From positions 434,001-498,000 of the forward strand of contig NZ_FOAF01000003.1 of the NCBI RefSeq assembly GCF_900109575.1: a stretch of 64,000 nucleotides of DNA. Direction: 5' to 3'. The translations under genes were made by a program, and so were the position numbers. The DNA comes from Olivibacter domesticus. GTDB taxonomy: Bacteria > Bacteroidota > Bacteroidia > Sphingobacteriales > Sphingobacteriaceae. Shown piece after piece: positions 27,722 through 35,900 of this stretch; the first letter of the stretch is position 1, and every line of letters begins with the position of its first letter. The notes under the pieces were generated by a model. That model was not told the origin of the DNA. It saw only the letters and a list, made by a program, of their open reading frames with translations, and did no database searches.

Positions 27722-27811
27722 ATGCCAAGCGGAAAGAAAAGAAAAAGACATAAAATGGCTACTCACAAACGTAAGAAACGTTTAAGAAAAAATAGACATA
27801 AGAAAAAATAA
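27722..27811 (+). CDS. 29-residue Lys/Arg-rich protein, candidate ribosomal protein bL38
   Basis: The ORF ATG at 27722 to TAA at 27811 encodes 29 residues, 19 of them Lys, Arg or His, with two similar halves: PSGKKRKRHKMATHK and RKKRLRKNRHKKK. It is too short for most gene finders. A protein of this look, directly before the RNase E/G gene, recurs in Bacteroidota genomes as I recall, and the Flavobacterium johnsoniae 70S structure described a new small ribosomal protein, bL38. Equating the two is my inference. Composition and position (HU-TPR-this-rng) favour a real ribosome- or RNA-binding protein. A second in-frame Met at codon 12 could give an 18-residue form. Confidence 0.6.
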   Translation: MPSGKKRKRHKMATHKRKKRLRKNRHKKK

Positions 27812-27839
27812 ATAATGCAATCAGATGCGCCAAACGTGG

Positions 27840-27869
27840 TAGCCTGCTTCTCTAATGAGATGCAGGCTA
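27840..27869 (+). other. Hairpin in the rng leader region
   Basis: Arms tagcctgc (27840-27847) and gcaggcta (27862-27869) with an inner tctc/gaga stem and a taat loop, one mismatch between them. No T-tract follows. It lies about 155 nt before rng. Confidence 0.5.
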
Positions 27870-27897
27870 TTGTGGTTGATGCCTAGTGTATTATTGT

Positions 27898-27919
27898 AGG
27901 GTTCATACTGGAAGAACCC
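27898..27919 (+). terminator. Possible terminator between the small basic gene and rng
   Basis: Arms gggttc (27899-27904) and gaaccc (27914-27919) with a 9-nt loop and a T-rich stretch (ttattgtgtttgttttt) just after. If functional it separates rng from the upstream genes or attenuates it. Confidence 0.45.
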
Positions 27920-28024
27920 CTTATTGTGTTTGTTTTTAATTAAACAATCTTATGGTTTAACCGAATTTGCATAAAGGAATGTGTTTAGCTATTGCTTTAT
28001 GCGCTTTCAAAATAAGAGTAGCTG

Positions 28025-29578
28025 TTGGTAAAGGAATTAATAGTAGATTCTTCCCCAGACACGGGGACAACTATTGCTTTACTGCAGGATAAACAGCTTG
28101 TTGAACTTAACAAAGAGCAAGTAAATAATAATTACGCTGTTGGCGATATTTACTTAGGCAGAATCAAAAAAATTATGCCTGGGCTCAATGCTGCGTTTGT
28201 AGATGTGGGTTATTCTAAAGATGCTTTTTTGCATTATTTAGATTTAGGCCCTCAAGTGCAGTCGCTCATCAAGCTTACCAAATTAGTAAAGAATGGCAGT
28301 TATAAAGATAAACTGCTCAATAGTTTAAAGCTAGAAAAAGATATAAATAAGGCTGGAAAGATTTCTGAGATCTTGAGCCGGAATATGCTGCTCCCCGTTC
28401 AGATTGCGAAAGAGCCAATCTCAACCAAGGGACCACGGTTGAGTTCCGACTTATCTATAGCAGGAAGATTTGTGGTACTTGTGCCTTTTTCTGATGTCGT
28501 TTCAATCTCAAAGAAAATTAAAAGTAATACAGAGAGAAATCGACTAAAAAAAATTGTGGAGGGTATAAAACCTCAAAATTTCGGAGTGATCATCCGAACA
28601 GTATCTGAAGGGAAAGGTGTTGCTGAGTTAGAAAAAGACCTAAGGGATTTAATAACGAAGTGGGAATCCTTCAGCAAAAGGTTAGGGTCCACTGAACCTT
28701 CGAAAAAGATATTAGGTGAAATGGATAGAACTTCTACCATTTTGCGTGATATCTTGACTGATGAGTTTTCTCATATCTATATCAACGATCAGATAATTTA
28801 TGACGAAACACGTTCTTATATACAGGATATTTCTCCCGATCTAGAAAAGATAGTAAAGCTCTACAAACACAAAGATCCAATATTTGAACATTTTGGTGTT
28901 GAAAAGCAAATTAAGGCCGCCTTCGGAAAAATTGTTAACCTGCAAGGTGGGGCTTATCTGGTAATAGAGCATACAGAAGCCTTACATGTAGTAGATGTAA
29001 ATAGCGGCAATAGAACGGCGAATAAAGAAAATCAAGAGGACAATGCGCTACAGGTGAACAAAGAAGCCGCGAAGGAAATTGCGCGTCAACTACGTTTGAG
29101 AGATATGGGAGGTATTGTGGTGATTGACTTTATTGATATGCATAAGCCTGTAAATCGTAAAGAGTTGCACGACTATCTTAAGGAATGTATGGGGAACGAT
29201 AGGGCGAAACACACAATTTTACCTCCCAGCAAGTTCGGCCTGGTACAGATAACGCGCCAGCGTGTGCGTCCTGAAATGACCATTGTTACCAATGAAAAGT
29301 GCCCTGCTTGTGGAGGAACGGGTGAAATAAGAGCGAGTATTGTGCTGATGGACGATATTGAAAGTAACCTCAGTTACGTGCTCAATGAGCAGAACGAAAA
29401 ACAGATCACACTATGTGTGCACCCTTATGTCTCAGCCTTTATTAAGAAGGGATTTATATCTCGAAGGATGAAATGGTTCTTTCAATATGGTAAATGGATA
29501 ACGATTAAATCGATCGCCTCTTATTATATGAATGAATTTCATTTTCTTAACGCAAAGGAAGAAGAGATCAAATTATAA
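28025..29578 (+). CDS. rng: Ribonuclease E/G family protein
   Basis: Endoribonuclease of the RNase E/G family, cutting single-stranded AU-rich RNA; it processes rRNA 5' ends in other bacteria. The 517-residue protein has an S1 domain (YLGRIKKIMPGLNAAFVDVGYSKDAFLHYLDL, about 38-70 and beyond), the catalytic core with metal Asp residues in VVDVNSGNRT and GGIVVIDFIDM, and the Zn-link CPAC near residue 424. It lacks the long RNase E tail, so it is RNase G-like. The start is a TTG at 28025 giving MVKELIVDSS; a TAG two codons upstream closes the frame, leaving only CTG or TTG as starts. The region before it is structured. Confidence 0.93.
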   Translation: MVKELIVDSSPDTGTTIALLQDKQLVELNKEQVNNNYAVGDIYLGRIKKIMPGLNAAFVDVGYSKDAFLHYLDLGPQVQSLIKLTKLVKNGSYKDKLLNSLKLEKDINKAGKISEILSRNMLLPVQIAKEPISTKGPRLSSDLSIAGRFVVLVPFSDVVSISKKIKSNTERNRLKKIVEGIKPQNFGVIIRTVSEGKGVAELEKDLRDLITKWESFSKRLGSTEPSKKILGEMDRTSTILRDILTDEFSHIYINDQIIYDETRSYIQDISPDLEKIVKLYKHKDPIFEHFGVEKQIKAAFGKIVNLQGGAYLVIEHTEALHVVDVNSGNRTANKENQEDNALQVNKEAAKEIARQLRLRDMGGIVVIDFIDMHKPVNRKELHDYLKECMGNDRAKHTILPPSKFGLVQITRQRVRPEMTIVTNEKCPACGGTGEIRASIVLMDDIESNLSYVLNEQNEKQITLCVHPYVSAFIKKGFISRRMKWFFQYGKWITIKSIASYYMNEFHFLNAKEEEIKL

Positions 29579-29593
29579 ATAGATTTTTTATAG

Positions 29594-29630
29594 AAAACCT
29601 TACTCCACAAAACCGGAGTAAGGTTTTTTT
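29594..29630 (+). terminator. Rho-independent terminator after rng
   Basis: Arms aaaaccttactcc (29594-29606) and complement (29615-29627), an 8-nt loop and a T-tract to 29630, 15 nt past the stop. Confidence 0.88.
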
Positions 29631-29718
29631 ATGGAATAAATTGATATATTTACCGGCGCTAGATACGAAAATGACCTCTATGTATATAGCCAATAATTAG
29701 CATTAATTTTTTCATCTT

Positions 29719-31098
29719 ATGGCTAAAAGCAAAACAACTTATTTCTGCCAGAACTGTGGATATGAATCAGCTAAATGGCTGGGTAAGTGTCCCTCTTGTA
29801 GCCAATGGAATACCTTTGTTGAAGAATTGGTTGAAAAAGCAGGAAATAAAGTGCCTGATTGGCGAAGTGGAAATTCGCTTGCGAGAAAGGCAAATAAAGC
29901 AGCTGTTATACATGAGATTATTTACCAAGACGAACAGCGGATAAAGACGCCTGATAAAGAGTTAAATCGCGTATTAGGCGGAGGTATCGTTGCTGGGTCA
30001 TTGGTTCTTATTGGCGGCGAGCCGGGCATAGGAAAATCTACCTTGATGTTGCAATTAGCCTTAACGATACCTGGTGTTAAAACACTGTATGTGTCGGGAG
30101 AAGAAAGCGAACAACAATTAAAGATGAGAGCGGAAAGGCTCATGCAATCGTCAAAAGCCAATTGTTATATTTTAACAGAAACATCTACACAGAATATATT
30201 TAAGCAAATAGCATCTGTGGAGCCTGATCTTGTAATTATTGATTCTATACAAACCTTACACTCTTCTCAAATCGATTCAACCCCTGGAAGTGTGTCACAG
30301 GTAAGAGAATGTACCGCCGAGTTATTGCGGTTTGCTAAAGAGTCTTCAACGCCCGTTTTTATTGTTGGGCATATTACAAAGGATGGAGCCATAGCGGGGC
30401 CAAAGGTTTTGGAACATATGGTAGATACGGTGCTTCAATTTGAAGGGGATAGACATCATATGTATCGTATCTTAAGGGCTGTTAAAAATCGTTTTGGCTC
30501 ATCATCAGAACTGGGCATCTATGAGATGCATGGTACGGGGCTAAGGGAGGTTTCCAATCCTTCAGAAATTCTACTCTCGCAAAGAGAGTCGCCCTTAAGT
30601 GGAATAACCATAGCAGCCATGTTAGAAGGTGTTAGACCGATGCTAATTGAGGTACAAGCATTAGTAAGTAATTCTGCATACGGTACGCCGCAACGTTCTT
30701 CCACCGGTTTTGATACGAAACGAATGAATATGTTATTGGCAGTATTGGAGAAACGATTTGGATTTCGATTGAGCGCACAAGACGTGTTTTTGAACATAGC
30801 AGGAGGGTTAAGGGTGGAAGATCCAGCCATTGATTTAGCGGTGATAAATGCAATTATTTCTTCACAGCAGGATATCGCTTTGTCAAATAATATTGCTTTT
30901 GCAGGCGAAGTAGGGCTTTCGGGTGAAATTCGTGCAGTTAATAGGGCGGAACAACGCATTGCCGAAGCAGCGAAATTGGGGTTCGAACAGATCTTTATAT
31001 CAAAGTATAATAGCAAAGGTTTAGATGTTTCTAAATATAATATCAAAATTACCTGGGTAGCTAAAGTTGAAGAAGTCTTCGGAGCTTTATTTGGATAA
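29719..31098 (+). CDS. radA: DNA repair protein RadA/Sms
   Basis: DnaB-like ATPase that aids branch migration in recombination. The 459-residue protein has the N-terminal zinc finger CQNCGYESAKWLGKCPSC, a RecA-type ATPase with Walker A GGEPGIGKSTL, Walker B LVIIDSIQT, the RadA-specific KNRFG motif, and the C-terminal Lon-protease-like domain (about 290-459) that lacks the catalytic site. Length is standard. A perfect 18-bp palindrome (31099-31116) starts right after the stop codon. Confidence 0.97.
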   Translation: MAKSKTTYFCQNCGYESAKWLGKCPSCSQWNTFVEELVEKAGNKVPDWRSGNSLARKANKAAVIHEIIYQDEQRIKTPDKELNRVLGGGIVAGSLVLIGGEPGIGKSTLMLQLALTIPGVKTLYVSGEESEQQLKMRAERLMQSSKANCYILTETSTQNIFKQIASVEPDLVIIDSIQTLHSSQIDSTPGSVSQVRECTAELLRFAKESSTPVFIVGHITKDGAIAGPKVLEHMVDTVLQFEGDRHHMYRILRAVKNRFGSSSELGIYEMHGTGLREVSNPSEILLSQRESPLSGITIAAMLEGVRPMLIEVQALVSNSAYGTPQRSSTGFDTKRMNMLLAVLEKRFGFRLSAQDVFLNIAGGLRVEDPAIDLAVINAIISSQQDIALSNNIAFAGEVGLSGEIRAVNRAEQRIAEAAKLGFEQIFISKYNSKGLDVSKYNIKITWVAKVEEVFGALFG

Positions 31099-31116
31099 TA
31101 ACCTGAATTCAGGTTA
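31099..31116. repeat. 18-bp perfect palindrome after radA
   Basis: The sequence taacctgaattcaggtta is its own reverse complement and begins immediately after the radA stop. No loop and no T-tract. Confidence 0.5.
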
Positions 31117-31177
31117 ATATATAATAAATATTACATTGACTTGAGGCTTAAATCCGGTATTTTGTGTGAAAAAATGC

Positions 31178-31185
31178 TATTTTTG
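31178..31185 (+). promoter_or_regulatory. -7-like box before the small exported protein
   Basis: TATTTTTG ends 6 nt before the ATG at 31192. A TTTG 13 bp upstream (31161-31164) is too close for a standard -33 box. Confidence 0.35.
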
Positions 31186-31191
31186 TGGTCG

Positions 31192-31590
31192 ATGGATTTT
31201 TTTAAAATAATAAATTTCATAGTTCTCCTGGGTTTAGTTAATACGATAACGTATTTTCCTACCTATGCCAATGATAATTTATTATACCAAAAACAATCTA
31301 CTCATGATCCTAAGCCAAGAGATTTTGATGGAGATACCCTTCTAGAGTGTTTCTTTGACGACGTGCTAGACATACCAATGTCTGGCAAGGATATAAGCCC
31401 CAAAATTTTTTACGATAATTATAATTATTTAACAAATATCATTTCAATGAGTATTAAAGTGCTTGATAGCTTTATCATGACTATTAAGCCGGTAGTTAAC
31501 TCATTGGTAAGTAGCGAAAGCTATTTCATTTCTAAAACAACTCCTCTTTTAGGCTATTATTCATTCTTGTTCAGATTAAAACCATTTTAG
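31192..31590 (+). CDS. Small exported protein of unknown function
   Basis: I do not recognise this family. From the ATG at 31192 it is 132 residues: an N-terminal hydrophobic segment (FKIINFIVLLGLVNTITYFPTYA) that looks like a signal peptide, then an acidic part (FDGDTLLECFFDDVLDIP), and a C-terminal half with alternating hydrophobic and Asn/Ser residues that ends in a Phe-rich tail. Only one Cys follows the signal. In-frame starts at 31141 (TTG) and 31174 (ATG) are possible, but the -7-like box at 31178-31185 favours 31192. It lies between radA and an RND efflux operon on the same strand. Codon use looks like its neighbours. Confidence 0.5.
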   Translation: MDFFKIINFIVLLGLVNTITYFPTYANDNLLYQKQSTHDPKPRDFDGDTLLECFFDDVLDIPMSGKDISPKIFYDNYNYLTNIISMSIKVLDSFIMTIKPVVNSLVSSESYFISKTTPLLGYYSFLFRLKPF

Positions 31591-31662
31591 TCTGCTTCTT
31601 TATTTACTTCTATACTAAAACTCTTTAACAGTTTATACTTGCTCTCCCTGAGAGTTCTAAAT

Positions 31663-31704
31663 TGTAGCACCTTCAATCAGCGTGTTGATCACTTGTGTGC
31701 TACA
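31663..31704. promoter_or_regulatory. Inverted repeat upstream of the RND operon
   Basis: Arms tgtagcac (31663-31670) and gtgctaca (31697-31704) enclose 26 nt with a weak inner tcaa/ttga pairing. It lies about 40 bp before the adaptor gene and may be an operator or leader hairpin. Confidence 0.45.
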
Positions 31705-31745
31705 GATACAATCAACTAAAATATTTTACTTTCTAGCACTTTTTA

Positions 31746-32891
31746 ATGAATACTACTTTTTATACAGGGTTATGCTTAATTGCTTTATCCATTTTTGCAG
31801 CTTGTACATCCGGCAATGTTAGCAGTGATCAAGAAGATGAAAAACGGACAGTACCATACATCACGATCGAAACCGTTGATACGATATTATACACAGATTA
31901 TGTTGCCGATATACAGGCGGTAAGAAACGTAGAAGTTCGCTCAAAAGTACAGGGCTTCTTAGATAAAATTTATGTGGATGAAGGCGCATTGGTGCAAGCA
32001 GGGCAACTATTATTTAAGATTAATGACGATGAGCAACGGGCCGATGTATCGAAAGCCCAGGCGCTCTTAAATAATGCTACCGCTGATGCCAAAACTGTTG
32101 CTTTGGAGCTTGAGCGAGTGAAAACATTGGTGAAAAAGAATATTATTACAAAGACGGACCTTGATGTGGCGGAAGCACAGTTAAATGCTGCCAAAGCACG
32201 CGTAGAAGAAGCAAGGTCAGATCTACAACGTGCCGGTACACAGCTGGCATATACTTATATTAAAGCACCTTTTACCGGAAGAATTGATAGAATACCTTTA
32301 AAGGTTGGAAGCTTATTGAATGAAGGAGCACTTTTAACAAGTGTTTCTGATCTGAATGAAGTATATGCTTATTTCAACATTTCCGAAACAGAATATCTTC
32401 AGAATATTGCTAGGAAGTCAGCTGAAAATAGCATTCTTTCTAAGGAGGTGAAATTAACACTGGCAGATGGCCAGCATTATCCACATAAGGGAAAGATAGA
32501 ACTTGCCGAATCAGAGTTTCAAGAAGAAACTGGAACGATTTCGCTGCGTGCTCGTTTTGCTAACCCAGACCGTATTCTTAAACATGGAGCAACAGGAAAA
32601 ATCCAATTGCCTACGAATATTACAGGATCTATCATTGTCCCGCAAAAATCTGTTTTTGAAATTCAAGACAGAGCGTATGTTTATGTTTTAGATACCGCCA
32701 GTCATGTGAAGATGACTAATATTGAGTTGGGAACACGATTTGGTCATTTTTATTTAATACGTTCGGGACTTACAGCGGGGCAAAAAATAGTCTATGAGGG
32801 CACACAAAGTTTAACAGATGGCTCAGCCATAGAGCCCAAGGCTGTATCGTTAGACAGCTTGTTGCATAACCCCAATCAAGGGTTAAAATAA
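31746..32891 (+). CDS. RND efflux periplasmic adaptor (membrane fusion protein)
   Basis: Adaptor of a tripartite efflux pump, linking inner-membrane permease and outer-membrane channel. The 381-residue protein has a lipoprotein signal with lipobox FAAC (Cys near residue 20), a barrel-sandwich lipoyl-like part (NVEVRSKVQGFLDKIYVDEGALVQAGQLLFKI), an alpha-hairpin (about 95-165), the second lipoyl half (YTYIKAPFTGRIDRIPLKVGSLL) and the beta-barrel and membrane-proximal domains. It belongs to the HlyD/AcrA type of HAE1 pumps. The permease-channel fusion gene begins 30 nt downstream. No local regulator gene is seen. Confidence 0.92.
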   Translation: MNTTFYTGLCLIALSIFAACTSGNVSSDQEDEKRTVPYITIETVDTILYTDYVADIQAVRNVEVRSKVQGFLDKIYVDEGALVQAGQLLFKINDDEQRADVSKAQALLNNATADAKTVALELERVKTLVKKNIITKTDLDVAEAQLNAAKARVEEARSDLQRAGTQLAYTYIKAPFTGRIDRIPLKVGSLLNEGALLTSVSDLNEVYAYFNISETEYLQNIARKSAENSILSKEVKLTLADGQHYPHKGKIELAESEFQEETGTISLRARFANPDRILKHGATGKIQLPTNITGSIIVPQKSVFEIQDRAYVYVLDTASHVKMTNIELGTRFGHFYLIRSGLTAGQKIVYEGTQSLTDGSAIEPKAVSLDSLLHNPNQGLK

Positions 32892-32921
32892 TTTTAGGTT
32901 ACCTTCATTAAGATATTAAGC

Positions 32922-35900
32922 ATGTTCGAAATTTTCATAAAGCGACCAGTGCTCTCGCTGGTTATCTCACTATTCATAACGTTATTAGGACTTTTGTCCC
33001 TCTTCACTTTACCGGTAACGCAGTTTCCAGACATTGTGCCGCCTTCTGTTGTTGTTAATGCTAACTACACAGGTGCCAATGCCGAAGTTAGTACGAATGC
33101 GGTTGCCATTCCGCTGGAAAAGGCGATAAATGGAGTACCTGGGATGACTTATATGTCATCTGTTTCTACCAACAATGGCAATACGCTTATACAGGTGTAT
33201 TTTGAAGTAGGTACTGATCCGGATATAGCCGCTGTTAATGTGCAGAACCGTGTTACAACAGTACTTGATGAATTGCCGGAAGAGGTGATTAAAGCGGGTG
33301 TTACGACAGAGAAAGAAGTAAATAGTATGTTGATGTACCTCAACATATATAGTGACGATGAAACGGCAGATGAACGTTTCATTTATAACTTCACAGACAT
33401 AAATGTTTTAAAAGAACTGAAGCGCATTCAAGGAGTTGGACGCGCCGAAATCATGGGTTTTAAAGATTATGCCATGCGAGTGTGGTTGAAACCTGATCGA
33501 TTAACGGCTTACAACGTCTCAAGTGAAGATGTGATTAAAGCTATTCGTGTACAAAATGTAGAAGCTGCACCAGGTCAGACGGGTATAGGTTCCGACAAAA
33601 GTGTCAATATGCAGCAATATGTTTTGCGATACCCCGGAAAATTTGATCGTCCAGAGCAATACGAAAACATACCATTGCGTGCTAATCCCGATGGCTCTAT
33701 TCTGCGATTAAGAGATGTAGCCGAAGTAGAATTTGGTTCACTTGAGTATGAGATGGCTTCTAAGGCAGATGGTAGGCCTTCTGCTTCTATTATGATTAAA
33801 CAGTTACCGGGCTCTAATGCTAGTGAGGTAATTGATCTGATTAAAGGGAAAATGGAAGAGCTAAAAGGAACATCGTTTCCCCCAGGTATGAAATATGCCA
33901 TGGGCTATGATGTCTCACGCTTCCTCGATGCTTCCATCAACGAGGTGTTGCATACATTAGTTGAAGCCTTTATTCTGGTTTTCTTAGTGGTATTTATTTT
34001 CCTGCAGGATTTTAGATCCACTTTAGTGCCCGCATTAGCAGTGCCCGTATGTTTGATCGGAGCATTGTTCTGTATGCAGATGATGGGCTTTTCCATAAAC
34101 TTGTTAACATTATTCGCGCTGGTGCTTGCTATCGGTATTGTCGTCGATAACGCTATTGTGGTGGTGGAAGCCGTCTATGTGAAGATGGAAGAGGAGCATA
34201 TGGAGCCAATGGAAGCTACCTTGGCCGCCATGAAGGAAATTAGTGGTGCTATTATCGCGATCACGTTGGTTATGTCGGCGGTATTTGTTCCGGTAGCATT
34301 TTTGTCGGGACCAGTGGGGGTGTTTTATCGACAGTTTTCATTAACCCTTGCGGGATCAATTATTATATCCGGAATTAACGCCTTAACACTTACACCTGCT
34401 CTTTGCGCGATCATTTTAAGATCCCCACATAGTAAACCCGAACCGAAGGGGATGCTTGCCGCCTTTTTCAGGAAATTTAACCACATTTATAATCGTGTTT
34501 CAGGAAGATATGCAGGTCTCATAGGAAAAATTGCCGGACGGCGCATAATAACATTGGCACTTTTAGTGATATCGTTTATCGCTACTTGGGGTATTTCAGC
34601 GGTTTTACCTTCAGGATTTATTCCTACTGAAGATCAGGGAATGATCTATGTGAACGTTACCACGCCTGCGGGTGCAACGGTTCAACGGACGGAAGCAGTG
34701 TTGGATGAAATTGATGCTATAAGCAGGCAGCAAGATGCGGTAGAAAGTGTTTCCACACTAGCCGGTTATAGTATAGTAAATGAGGTAACGGGAGCATCGT
34801 ATGGGATGGGTATGATCAACTTGAAACGTTGGGAAGAGCGAAGCGAATCTGTTACGGAGATGATAGCTAAACTGAAAAAGGAAACAGCAGGCATTACAGA
34901 TGCAGAAATAGAATTTTTCCCTCCTCCAACAGTGCCTGGGTTTGGAAATTCAAGCGGATTTGAAGTGCGTTTATTAGACAGAACCGGTAGTGATGATCTG
35001 GGAAAGCTTTCAGATGCACTGAATGGTTTTATGGATAACCTTAAGAAAGCGCCTGAAATAGGGAGTGCCTTTACAAGTTTTGATCCTAACTTCCCGCAGT
35101 ACTTAATTAACGTTGACTATGACATTGCTGCAAAAAAGGGGGTTAGTGTTGATAATGCCATGTCTACCTTACAAACCTTGATGGGAAGCTTCTATACTTC
35201 CAACTTTATCAAATTCGGACAGATGTATAAAGTAATGGTGCAAGCTGGGCCTGGATATAGAGAGAAGCCGGAAGATGTGTTACGATTGTTTGTTAAAAAT
35301 GATGCAGGTGAAATGGTTCCTTTTTCGAGCTTTATAAAAATGGAGCGGATTTATGGGCCGGAACAATTGACGCGCTATAATATGTTTACTTCAGCGATGA
35401 TTAATGGTGATGCAGCGGTGGGATATAGTAGCGGTGATGTTATTACAGCTGTTGAGCGTGTAGCAGCGGAAAGCCTGCCCAAAGGCTTTGAAATTGAATG
35501 GTCGGGCATGACGCGTGAACAGATTCTATCTGGAAATCAGGCAATATATGTATTTGCCCTCTGTTTGTTATTTGTGTATTTATTACTGGCTGCTCAATAC
35601 GAGAGCTTCCTGCTACCTTTACCTGTAATATTAAGCTTACCGGCAGGTGTGTTTGGCGCTTTTTTATTGCTAAAAGTAACTGGCTTAGAAAATAATATAT
35701 ATGCGCAAGTAGCATTAATTATGCTTATAGGTTTATTGGGTAAAAATGCTATTCTGATTATAGAATATGCAATTTTGAAGCATAAACAGGGGGCTTCTGT
35801 TTTGAATGCAGCCATCGAAGGATCGGTAGCCCGTTTACGACCTATTTTAATGACCTCATTTGCCTTTATTGCTGGGCTGATCCCATTAGCGATGGCTTCT

